From Anaerolineae bacterium (GTDB lineage Bacteria > Chloroflexota > Anaerolineae > Aggregatilineales > Phototrophicaceae), in the NCBI GenBank assembly GCA_030950085.1, contig JAUZRW010000011.1:1-64000 (forward strand): a stretch of 64,000 nucleotides of DNA. Direction: 5' to 3'. Shown piece by piece: positions 33,150 to 41,852 of the stretch; within the stretch, counting starts at the first letter, position 1; each line of letters begins with the position of its first letter. Both the position numbers and the translations under genes were made by a program. The notes below the pieces were generated by a model. That model made no database searches and was not told the DNA's origin. It saw only the letters and a list, made by a program, of their open reading frames with translations.

Positions 33150-36100
33150 TTATTGACTCGATGCCAAAGTATTGAACAATGGGCGTGTCGAATCAATGAC
33201 AATCATGCTATAGGCAATGACTTCACTATTCTGCGGTACTGTAAATTCATTGGCAAAATTCAGATTCCACAAGAACATCGGACCCACATAATCAAGAGCC
33301 TGCCCCAGTTGAAATGCCCGAATGGTATACGCCTCTTGGTCTGATAATGTATTATAAGACATCCATTCTTCGGGAGGTATGCCGCCGAAGCCTTCCCATG
33401 ATGCCCAGCCAAATTCAGTCGCCCACAATTTAACAGCATGATTATTGGCAGTCGTGATACTATTGTAGTCTTCTAGTGTATTGACGAAGAAAAATTGTAC
33501 AGCATCATCCCAACCTCGGTCTGGTAATGTATCACAGCAGCGCACATCAGGGGCATTCCCCCAACCATAAGGATGAATCCCTATTGCAATATCGGCGTAG
33601 TTTGCCAGACCCCCATCATACATCTGATTGAGAAAGGCACGGTCATTCACGCTGAAACTACCTGTATCTGTTGGGGCGAGTCCGGCTGTGACAATCGTAA
33701 TATCGGATGAAAACGCCCGAATTGCATCATATGCCGGAGCAAATAACTGCATGTACCCTTCGCCGGAGAACGATAAACTGCCATCCCATTCACGGATGAG
33801 ATTCGGTTCATTCCAGACTTCAATCGCATCAATGGACGACCCCATTTCACGCAAGAGTAAGCTCAGGAAGACCGCTAAATCGTCGGGGTTATCTGGTGGA
33901 CCATCATTGCTGGTAGTTGAACGCGCCCAATCTGGTGCTTTTGCGACACTCACTAAAATATTGAAGCCGCTACTATCCGCATTTTGGATAAATTGTTGTA
34001 TTTGGCGGAAGTCATTACTGATATCGGCTGAACCGGAGGGTTGTAAAGCTGCCCAGTTGATTTGTACCTTCATCCATGAAATGCCCAGCTGCGCTGTCCG
34101 TGGTAGGGCAACATCATTGGGGACAACTTGCACACCCATCGCGGAGCGGTCTAATGCGAATGCACTAGCCTCTGGCAAACTTGCAATTACAGCATCCATC
34201 GCTGCTTGCTCTTCTTCGGAGGCACTTGTAGGACCAGCGCCACCACTGCCACCGCTACCGCCACCACCGCTACCACCACTACCACTGCCATCTGCGAGTT
34301 CGACATAATAATCTTCACCCTCGCCCGATGCAGTCCAGCCGGTTGTGCCTTGATAATCAACTTCCCACCATAAGATAAACTGATTGGGGTCACAAACGGG
34401 GCCCCCGACAACAGTAAAACCAACACCGGGCGGCATCAAACTAATGATAGCACCCTCTTCTACCCCTGGATTATCGCGTAGCCGATTGTTGACTCCGCCT
34501 TCTGTAATGCGCCCAAAATTACCCACAGCAAGATTAGCCGGCGGCGACCCCGGACAACCATCGCCGGATGCCGTTGGGAAAGGTGTCGGTGTCAGTGTCG
34601 CTTGTAAGAAGGGGTCAGTGTCTTCAGCATCGAAAATACCGTCACCATCAGTATCGGCGCTTAATGGATTTGTACCATTGGCGACTTCTGTACCATCATT
34701 AATCGTATCGCCGTCCGAATCACGGCTGATAGGCGTTGTTTGCCAAACGAGTGCTTCCTCACCATCGGTCAAGCCATCACCATCGGTATCGACCAGCAAG
34801 GGGTCTGTTTGCAGGGTTGCCTCGCGCATGTTACTGAGGCGATCGCCATCTGTATCAGCACTCGCTGTTTCTGTCACATCGAGAACGACCTGTGTTTGCG
34901 TTGCGTTCACATCGGCTGTCCGTTGTATCGTAATCGAGCGATATGTCCAGAAGCCACCGCCAGCAAGCAAGCCACAGAGCAGCAAGACCAGCAAACCGAG
35001 GCAACCTAAAAACCAGAAGGGAAAACGCGATGTGACCACTAATTCCCCAGTTGTCGATTGCGGCGGCACAGTTTCGTGCTGCGAGTGAATTTGTAATTCA
35101 AAGGGGTAGGTTGCGCCACTTCCCGTAAAAGGTCTGTGTTTAGCCTTCACACGCATCGGAATATATTCAACTCGACCCGGTGCCATCGTAAATTGCTTGC
35201 CCGGTAAGACAAAATCAATAGCGCCTTCACGGTCACGGGGGTCTAGTGTATAGGTATCATAGGTATTGCCTGTATTAGAAATTTTCAGTTCCGCTCGTCC
35301 ACGTCCGGTAATCCGTTGCGGTTGGAAATCAATCACAAAATTACGGAAAGATTGGACATCGACAGCACATTGCTGCATGACCGAATCAAGCGTTTGAGCG
35401 CGAGCGTGAACGAGGATACCAAAAGCATGTTCGCCTTCGGTACTGCTGCTGGCAAGCGGTGGGCTGATAGTAATAGATGTTGTACCGCGATTATTGGGTA
35501 ACAGGTAAAGCGGTGTTGGTGGGACTTGAACCCACTCTTTTGGCAATCCATCGACTTCAAGTGTAAAGTGGTCAACCACATCACTTTGATTGATAACTTC
35601 AACTGAAATCGTCGCCATAGAACCCGGTACAACGGCGACTCGCGGATTATCGACAACCAGACCGATTCTATCATGTGCTGGTGGGGGTAAATCTAGGCGA
35701 GGGGCAGGGCGTTCCACAAACCCTTCGCGTTCAACATCACGCACGGCGACGAACTTACGCGCTGGTTCAAGCCCATCACGCTCTTCTTCGGCATCGGCAT
35801 CAATCACAACCGCCCCTTCATCAAGCGAGCGTTCATCTGCTCTTTCGATGCGAAGCCAATATTCACCAATCCGAATGGTATCGGCACTGGTGACACGACG
35901 GGCAGTTTCAATTTCTAACAGGTCGTCGTTCAGATACGTTTTATTGGTTGAGCCAACATCAATCAGGCGATAAGCATCATCGACACCACGCTCAATACGG
36001 GCATGTTGGCGCGAAACGGTATTGCTTTCCAGATTGACTTTTTGGTCAAAACCGCGTCCGATAGTCACCACATTACGGTCTATCGGAATCGCAAGAGTCG

Positions 36101-39100
36101 GGAATAGTTCACTATACACAATGAGTCTATCAAAGCCCGCTTGTTCTTCTGTTATCGGCTGCGGCGTATAGTACGGCATTTCCGGCGCTAATAAGCGCGG
36201 CATAATCGCTGTTTCAAGTGGGTCATCAACATCTGTGCGATAACCACTCTGCGACTCATCACCAGATAAGGCAAGAAATACCTCTTGTAAATCTTGTGAT
36301 AAATCGTTGGCATTCTGGTAGCGGTCTTGCGCGTCTTTTGCCAATGCCTTAGTGATGATACGTTCCAGATTATAAGGTGTTTCAGGACGTAATTTCGACG
36401 GCGGCTCAAGCGCCATCCGCGTGTGCATTCGGGTCGCCTCTGCCAATGAACGCGGTTGATAAGGCGGCTTACCTGTCAACGTTTCATACATGACGATGCC
36501 AAGTTCATAAACATCGCTGCGTTCATCTTGCTTTTTACCCAAAGTTCGCTCTGGTGTGATATACGTGTAGTCGCCAGAGACCACACTCGGCACATAAACA
36601 TCACTTTGTTGCACCATTTCCGCCAATGCAAAATCGGTGAGAACAGGGGTATAGACCGTGTTACCAGCATTATCAATATCTTCGCTCAAGACAATGTTGC
36701 TAGGGCTAAGGTCACGATAAAACAAACCCTGTTGATGAACGTAGTACATCCCATCAGAAATCTGGCGTGCAAATTCCGCCATCTGTGCCAAATCAACATT
36801 TCGACCTGTACCGTACACATCATCAAGGTAGGTTCGTAATGTTGGTCCCTCAACCAAATCCATCACAATGTAGAGATAATCGCCGGATTGTTCGTAATTG
36901 ATGATACTTACGACATTGGGATGATTGAGATTTTGGGCAATCGGCGCTTCAACAAAAAAAGCACGCAGAAAAAATTCATCTTGGACAAGATAAGGATGGA
37001 TAATTTTCAGAGCGACAATCTCATCGTTATTGCGGCTACGGGCTTGATAAACAGAGGAGATACTATTTTTGCCGAAAAATTCCGTTAATTTGTAACTGCC
37101 GACTGTCTGACCGACGAGTTTCGCATCATAGGTGCTAATCGAGGCGAGAGGTTGCGGCATCTCAAAGTCGCCTTCGCCGCGTTCTTCACCCAGATAGGTA
37201 CTCATGGCATCCAAACGAGCGCGAACCGCTTGTTCTTCGGAATATTCGAGTGTGAGCCAATAATCGCCGATACGAACAATTTCGTCGCCATCCCACTCCA
37301 TTTGTGTATCGCGTGGGATAATAGCATCGCCAAGCCATGTCCCGTTGGTAGAGCCGACATCCGTGATACTGTATTGTCCATCATCATCGCGCAGGATAAC
37401 CGCATGATGTTGTGAGACAGTATTCGATGAAAGGTGGATAGGATGAATAGCCGCACGCCCGATAGATATTTCGTGGCGCATTAATGGGAATACGCGAGCC
37501 GCTTCACCTTCTTGATAGACCACGACACGGTCAGCTTGTTTCTCTTCTTCTGATAATTCGGGTGGGTCGAAATAAGGGATTTCAGATTGCAATTCATATT
37601 GCATAATCTGAGTGCGATTCAACTCTTCAACAGTCGGTACTGTTGCTGTAGATTGCCGCCGCCGCAACTTGGGTTCTGGTAAGGCGGGTTCAGCTTCGGG
37701 GGGCGTTTCCGGCTCGTCTCGCAGTTCCATCATCGCTTGTTGCGGTTCTGGTTCAGGCTCAACAGGCTCATCTTCAACAACAGGTGAATCAGCGCCGCGG
37801 TCAGTTGCCATATCTGCAACATCAACAATCGGAGCCGCTATCACATCACTAGAGCGGCTGCTATCGTCATCATCATCTAATATCGTCGAGTAGACAGCCG
37901 AATCTTTGAGTTCCAGAACGAGCCAATAATGCCCAATTTGCAAAACTTGTTCCGGCTCTAAGATGACTAATTTGTGGCTATCGAGTCGCTGCCCATCAAC
38001 CCATGTCCCATTACTGGATTCAAGGTCAACAAGGCGATACAGCTTATCGACACCGCGCTCTAGCCGCGCATGACGACGCGACACACTGGGGTGATTCAGT
38101 TGGATGCTCTGGTCAGTATCGCGCCCGATAGTCATCACCGCCCGTCGAATGGGGACAATACTTGAGCCACCCGCTTCACTAAAAAGCAGCAAACGGTCAT
38201 AACGCGCTTGTTGGGCTGTCAGGGGTGGGACAGTAAAAATAGGTAATTCGCCGTCTGGCACAAAGTCCATAGCGGCAGTCTTATCAGGGTCAGATGAGAC
38301 AACTGCGGATGCCTGCTGTGCGCTCGTTGTTTGTAAACTTGCCAATGCTGTTGAGAGTTCACGTCCGCTTTGGTAACGCTCAGAAGGGTCTTTCTCTAAG
38401 CACTTGAAAATAATACGCTCTAATGTTGCTGGGAAACCGGGACGCACCGTTGCTGGGGCAGGCGGTTGTTCTTCATTGTGCATCCGATTCGCTTCAGCAA
38501 TACTTTTGGGTTGGAATGGCAAACGCCCAACGGCTAATTCATAAAGCATGATGCCAATTGAGTAAATATCGGTTCGTCCATCCACAGCGACAGCACGACA
38601 TTGTTCCGGTGACATATAAGGGTATGTGCCAATCGGTTGTTCGGCTGTTGCTGCTTCTTCGTCGGAAGCAGTAAGTTTCGCCAAACCAAAATCTGTCACA
38701 ATCGGTTGATAATCTAGCCCACCACTCGCTTGATTGCTCGGCTTGAGCAACACATTATCAGGCTTCATATCCCGATGAACCATATTTTGCTGGTGGGCAT
38801 AATGCAAAGCCTCCGCCAGTTGGCGCACAAGTTCCACCACTTCTGGGAAACCCATCAGACGCGCACTTTCATGGAGACTCTTGATATGATGACGCAGACT
38901 CCCACCGCGAATCAAATCCATAACGAGGAATAATTCATCGTCCACATGGTCAAAAGATAGCACGCGCACGATGTTGGGGTGGTCTAAACGTGCCGCAAGT
39001 CGCGCTTCGACCAAGAAACGATCTTGGAAAGTTTCTTGTGTTGCCAGATGCGGGTGCATGATTTTAATCGCCACCTGCCGCTCTAGGCGCGTGTCGGTTG

Positions 39101-39191
39101 CCTCATAGACGGCTGCCATGCCCCCTTGCCCCAGCAGCTTATCAATGCGGTAGCGGTCAATGGTTTTGCCAATAATTTCACGACCAGCCAT
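33150..39191 (-). CDS. Giant membrane protein: Ser/Thr kinase - 3 FHA - pseudokinase - extracellular calcium-repeat and glycoside hydrolase domains
   Basis: A 2013-residue single-span protein. Kinase 1 (14-290) looks active: GQGGMAAVY, Lys 43, HRD 139-141, DFG at 167. FHA domains are near 340-428, 565-650 and 1030-1118, each with the GR..., S..H and STN core. Kinase 2 (700-985) is degenerate: GKNSISSV in place of the Gly loop, YRD for HRD (825-827), DFA for DFG (853-855). NEW3/Ig-like beta domains follow (1175-1385), then a membrane helix (1392-1414). Outside are four DxDGD thrombospondin-type-3 repeats (1444-1530), an SH3-like domain (1545-1635), a Gly/Ser linker and a GH5/GH39-like barrel (1680-2005) with VWNEPN (Glu 1795) and WATEFGW (Glu 1926) as the acid/base and nucleophile. 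It lies in the type VII-like locus; a cell-wall or glycan sensor coupled to phosphorylation is my inference. Confidence 0.85.
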   Translation of the reverse strand: MAGREIIGKTIDRYRIDKLLGQGGMAAVYEATDTRLERQVAIKIMHPHLATQETFQDRFLVEARLAARLDHPNIVRVLSFDHVDDELFLVMDLIRGGSLRHHIKSLHESARLMGFPEVVELVRQLAEALHYAHQQNMVHRDMKPDNVLLKPSNQASGGLDYQPIVTDFGLAKLTASDEEAATAEQPIGTYPYMSPEQCRAVAVDGRTDIYSIGIMLYELAVGRLPFQPKSIAEANRMHNEEQPPAPATVRPGFPATLERIIFKCLEKDPSERYQSGRELSTALASLQTTSAQQASAVVSSDPDKTAAMDFVPDGELPIFTVPPLTAQQARYDRLLLFSEAGGSSIVPIRRAVMTIGRDTDQSIQLNHPSVSRRHARLERGVDKLYRLVDLESSNGTWVDGQRLDSHKLVILEPEQVLQIGHYWLVLELKDSAVYSTILDDDDDSSRSSDVIAAPIVDVADMATDRGADSPVVEDEPVEPEPEPQQAMMELRDEPETPPEAEPALPEPKLRRRQSTATVPTVEELNRTQIMQYELQSEIPYFDPPELSEEEKQADRVVVYQEGEAARVFPLMRHEISIGRAAIHPIHLSSNTVSQHHAVILRDDDGQYSITDVGSTNGTWLGDAIIPRDTQMEWDGDEIVRIGDYWLTLEYSEEQAVRARLDAMSTYLGEERGEGDFEMPQPLASISTYDAKLVGQTVGSYKLTEFFGKNSISSVYQARSRNNDEIVALKIIHPYLVQDEFFLRAFFVEAPIAQNLNHPNVVSIINYEQSGDYLYIVMDLVEGPTLRTYLDDVYGTGRNVDLAQMAEFARQISDGMYYVHQQGLFYRDLSPSNIVLSEDIDNAGNTVYTPVLTDFALAEMVQQSDVYVPSVVSGDYTYITPERTLGKKQDERSDVYELGIVMYETLTGKPPYQPRSLAEATRMHTRMALEPPSKLRPETPYNLERIITKALAKDAQDRYQNANDLSQDLQEVFLALSGDESQSGYRTDVDDPLETAIMPRLLAPEMPYYTPQPITEEQAGFDRLIVYSELFPTLAIPIDRNVVTIGRGFDQKVNLESNTVSRQHARIERGVDDAYRLIDVGSTNKTYLNDDLLEIETARRVTSADTIRIGEYWLRIERADERSLDEGAVVIDADAEEERDGLEPARKFVAVRDVEREGFVERPAPRLDLPPPAHDRIGLVVDNPRVAVVPGSMATISVEVINQSDVVDHFTLEVDGLPKEWVQVPPTPLYLLPNNRGTTSITISPPLASSSTEGEHAFGILVHARAQTLDSVMQQCAVDVQSFRNFVIDFQPQRITGRGRAELKISNTGNTYDTYTLDPRDREGAIDFVLPGKQFTMAPGRVEYIPMRVKAKHRPFTGSGATYPFELQIHSQHETVPPQSTTGELVVTSRFPFWFLGCLGLLVLLLCGLLAGGGFWTYRSITIQRTADVNATQTQVVLDVTETASADTDGDRLSNMREATLQTDPLLVDTDGDGLTDGEEALVWQTTPISRDSDGDTINDGTEVANGTNPLSADTDGDGIFDAEDTDPFLQATLTPTPFPTASGDGCPGSPPANLAVGNFGRITEGGVNNRLRDNPGVEEGAIISLMPPGVGFTVVGGPVCDPNQFILWWEVDYQGTTGWTASGEGEDYYVELADGSGSGGSGGGGSGGSGGAGPTSASEEEQAAMDAVIASLPEASAFALDRSAMGVQVVPNDVALPRTAQLGISWMKVQINWAALQPSGSADISNDFRQIQQFIQNADSSGFNILVSVAKAPDWARSTTSNDGPPDNPDDLAVFLSLLLREMGSSIDAIEVWNEPNLIREWDGSLSFSGEGYMQLFAPAYDAIRAFSSDITIVTAGLAPTDTGSFSVNDRAFLNQMYDGGLANYADIAIGIHPYGWGNAPDVRCCDTLPDRGWDDAVQFFFVNTLEDYNSITTANNHAVKLWATEFGWASWEGFGGIPPEEWMSYNTLSDQEAYTIRAFQLGQALDYVGPMFLWNLNFANEFTVPQNSEVIAYSMIVIDSTRPLFNTLASSQ

Positions 39192-39251
39192 AGGCTACAT
39201 CTCCCAATGTTGGGTTTCTCCGAATAGATACTTCAAGTGATTATCCACAAC

Positions 39252-39277
39252 GGGCGCACACGCGGGTACGCCCCTAC
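39252..39277. repeat. GTAGGGGCG-family palindrome
   Basis: GGGCGCACACGCGGGTACG then CCCCTAC, between the giant kinase and CHAP genes. Confidence 0.7.
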
Positions 39278-39403
39278 AACAATCTGTATTACTTTCTTAA
39301 AGAGCATTATCCCGTCTGTGATGACCGAAATTGATGATAAATCATGAATCTATAATTTAACGAATACCCTATGAGCATACCGTGATTGCTGGGCTTCGCA
39401 CAA

Positions 39404-40522
39404 TTAAATCGCCCGTGTCTCCCACGGAAAATAGAGATACTTGACATTTTCGCCCGATGTTTCGCTTGTCACATCACTGAAACGCACAGCCACTTCTGGA
39501 TTATATTGGTCTGTGACCCATACTTCCCCGTTTTCAACCCGTTCCACATACATCAAATGCCCGTAGCGGTCATCTGCCCATTCGTGTTCACGCTCCAAGA
39601 CAATCACTGAGCCGGGTAAGGGGGCATCGCCAGTTGTAATGCCATATTCAAGCCGTTCGGCGGCATTGTCATCCCATAGATAAGCATTATTCGCTATACC
39701 GGGCGGAATCGTCATTCTGTTAACGATGAATTTGACACAATCATAGGTATTTTGCTCGATACCCACTATTGTCTCACTATTTTCCAAAGACCGTATCAAA
39801 TCGATATCCGCGCCGGGCCCGGGTGCAACTCGCGCTAGTTTATCATCTAATTCGCTGATGCGAGTCTCAATCACATTGATATTATTTTCGGTACTACGAA
39901 TATCTTGGTCAATACGGTCAATTTCGCTCTGTAAGGCTTGGACACGCGGCTGCATCTCAATATTATCCACCCCCGCAGTCGCCATACGATTTTCTAGTGC
40001 CGCTAAGTCCGACATTTTTTCTGCTCGTAAGGTCTGTAAAGAGGCTAAGTGTTCTTGTTCGCCGCGCAAATTATCTTGGCTATTGACCAACTCCACATAA
40101 ACCGGACGATTGAACTGCGAAACATACCTATCCGGCTCTATCGGTGCGGACACTGGCTCTGGCGGTTGGAACAATTCGTCATTATTACTCAAAATACGCG
40201 GCAGCAAATCGCCAAATACCATGCCTGATGCAAAATACGGCGTGTCTTTCTCTAAGGCAAGTTCTGACTGTGTGGCATCTTCGATATCGTTTGCCGCATT
40301 ATCTAGCTTTTGCGAAAAATCAATCAGCATATCAAGCCAGTTTGTGGCATCGAAGTTCGGCGTATAGCCTATTTCGGAGATGATGGCGGTTTGGATATCA
40401 ACTGGCAACGTAACGTATAACGCTCGCACAGATGAGGCGCTGATTTGCAAAGTGCGTGTTGATTGTCGCATTTTATCTGCCGACTCACGCATAGATTGGA
40501 GGTGGACATAAATTTCGGTCAT
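39404..40522 (-). CDS. CHAP-domain hydrolase with Esx-like N-terminus and coiled coil
   Basis: The 372-residue protein has three parts. Residues 1-90 are helical and align by eye with the small Esx-like protein at 46387 (IYVHLQSMRESADKMRQSTR; FSQKLDNAANDIEDA against FQQRLSDAANEIELA). A long coiled coil spans about 140-230. The C-terminal CHAP domain has YDCVKFIVNRM (Cys 262), PGSVIVLEREHEWADD and YGHLMYVERV (His 322), the amidase/endopeptidase dyad. There is no Sec signal peptide. This layout, an Esx/LXG-like export head plus a toxin or wall-lytic enzyme, is what type VII substrates look like. It may be a secreted wall hydrolase or a dedicated machinery component. The ATG is chosen over a TTG 15 bases upstream. 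Confidence 0.8.
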   Translation of the reverse strand: MTEIYVHLQSMRESADKMRQSTRTLQISASSVRALYVTLPVDIQTAIISEIGYTPNFDATNWLDMLIDFSQKLDNAANDIEDATQSELALEKDTPYFASGMVFGDLLPRILSNNDELFQPPEPVSAPIEPDRYVSQFNRPVYVELVNSQDNLRGEQEHLASLQTLRAEKMSDLAALENRMATAGVDNIEMQPRVQALQSEIDRIDQDIRSTENNINVIETRISELDDKLARVAPGPGADIDLIRSLENSETIVGIEQNTYDCVKFIVNRMTIPPGIANNAYLWDDNAAERLEYGITTGDAPLPGSVIVLEREHEWADDRYGHLMYVERVENGEVWVTDQYNPEVAVRFSDVTSETSGENVKYLYFPWETRAI

Positions 40523-40601
40523 GGTAAACGTTGTCAATCTACATTAAGGTCTATGTGGAATGTGCCCCCAAATAAGGTCTCTAAAAATACTGCTGATTCC
40601 T

Positions 40602-40629
40602 GTAGGGGCGCAAGGCATTGCGCCCTTAC
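40602..40629. repeat. GTAGGGGCG-family palindrome
   Basis: GTAGGGGCGCAAGGC then ATTGCGCCCTTAC, between the CHAP gene and the 299-residue membrane protein gene. Confidence 0.7.
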
Positions 40630-40727
40630 GACAAATACCAAATTTTGAACTCGAAATTCAATTCCACATAAAGCGTACACTATTTACTCTCTATTATGCC
40701 ATTATTTGAACAATGGCGCAGCACATC

Positions 40728-41627
40728 TCAGGGTGAATTTAAGGATGGTAAGGCAATTGTCACTGGATTTTCGCGCCCTAGCAAATCATTCGGTGTCACG
40801 CTGAGTCCTATTGGCTCACTCACGACAGGCACTTCAAAGACTACCCAACCGACTGTACGCCGTCCTAATGCAATCGGAGTCATGGTTTCTTCACTTTGCA
40901 CGATTGCGCCATCACGGGGCGGCACACTAAATTCATTATCCAATATCAATGAGAGTATCGCTTCCGGCGGTTCGCTGCAAATCCCTTGCCGACATTCAAA
41001 ATGCAATTGCAAGACATAGAATCGCGCCCCTTCGACAGGTTCTAGGCGCTCGCGTGTCAGGTTATCTATGACACGCAAAGACTCATCTTCTAATGCCGCG
41101 ACCATCAATAAGCCGCCTTCATAGCGTGCCATATGGTCATTGAGATTCAAGCGTTGCGTATTATCCGGCAATGCTGTCGGGGGTGCCGTCGCTTGGATAG
41201 CAACCCGTGTCGGTATTGTTGCCAATTCTTCATTGCGCCCTGTCCACCGTAGCAGAAATGTAATCGTCACAATCGTTAGCACTACACCGATTGTCCCCCC
41301 CATGACTCGTCGCCATGTTAAACCGGGAACCGCCCGTGCTTGGTGTTGAACATCGGCAATCGTATCAGCGTAGGTATCTTCTTTCCATAGATAGTCATGT
41401 GCCATTTGATGATAGGGATCATAGGGAGCAGTTTTCTTGAGCAATTTTTCGAGATGCCGAATCAGGGCGTTATGGTCAGTTTGGGCATGCGCTTCTAACC
41501 ACATCACCAACGAGTCATGCACATTGCTTGTATCGGGACTATGACGATAGGCTTCTAGCAAGCGCAACACTTCGAGGCGGTCATCTTCGGCAAGGGCAAT
41601 ATTGGCGCGAATCAGGCGGATATCCAT
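40728..41627 (-). CDS. Bitopic membrane protein of the type VII-like locus
   Basis: The 299-residue protein has a helical, TPR-like cytoplasmic N-terminus (1-95, NIALAEDDRLEVLRLLEAYR), one membrane helix (107-127, VMGGTIGVVLTIVTITFLLRW) and an extracytoplasmic beta-rich domain (about 180-295) with a Cys pair (FECRQGICSEPP) that may form a disulfide. GAGGGG precedes the ATG. The topology (cytoplasmic domain, single span, external domain) is that of accessory type VII subunits such as EccB or EssB, but I see no sequence similarity to either. It sits between the EccC-like and CHAP genes on the same strand. Confidence 0.65.
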   Translation of the reverse strand: MDIRLIRANIALAEDDRLEVLRLLEAYRHSPDTSNVHDSLVMWLEAHAQTDHNALIRHLEKLLKKTAPYDPYHQMAHDYLWKEDTYADTIADVQHQARAVPGLTWRRVMGGTIGVVLTIVTITFLLRWTGRNEELATIPTRVAIQATAPPTALPDNTQRLNLNDHMARYEGGLLMVAALEDESLRVIDNLTRERLEPVEGARFYVLQLHFECRQGICSEPPEAILSLILDNEFSVPPRDGAIVQSEETMTPIALGRRTVGWVVFEVPVVSEPIGLSVTPNDLLGRENPVTIALPSLNSP

Positions 41628-41651
41628 ATATCCCCCTCAAAAACAGCATTC

Positions 41652-41773
41652 GTAGGGGCGAACCCATGTGTTTGCCCGTTGTGGTTCATCGTCTTTGTGG
41701 CGTATTGTCCTATGCCCCTATACATCGTTTTGATAATATTATCTTTTTCGGACGGGATATATCCCGTCCCTAC
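41652..41773. repeat. Two palindromes of the GTAGGG family
   Basis: GTAGGGGCGAACCC...TTTGCCCG (41652-41678) and CGGACGGGATATATCCCGTC ahead of CCTAC (41749-41773). They fill the gap between the EccC-like gene and the membrane protein gene. Confidence 0.6.
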
Positions 41774-41852
41774 AAAATCAGGGGAGGCTTTATTCCCCCT
41801 CCTTGAATTCGGGGAGGGCGTTAGGGGGTGGGGTTTCCTCTCTATCAAAACG

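Noticed and set aside
33628-34308. A 226-residue plus-strand frame and similar long antisense frames across the giant kinase gene
   Set aside because: They are shadows of the minus-strand gene with Ser/Pro/Arg-rich, domain-free translations; the minus strand has clear kinase, FHA and hydrolase motifs.
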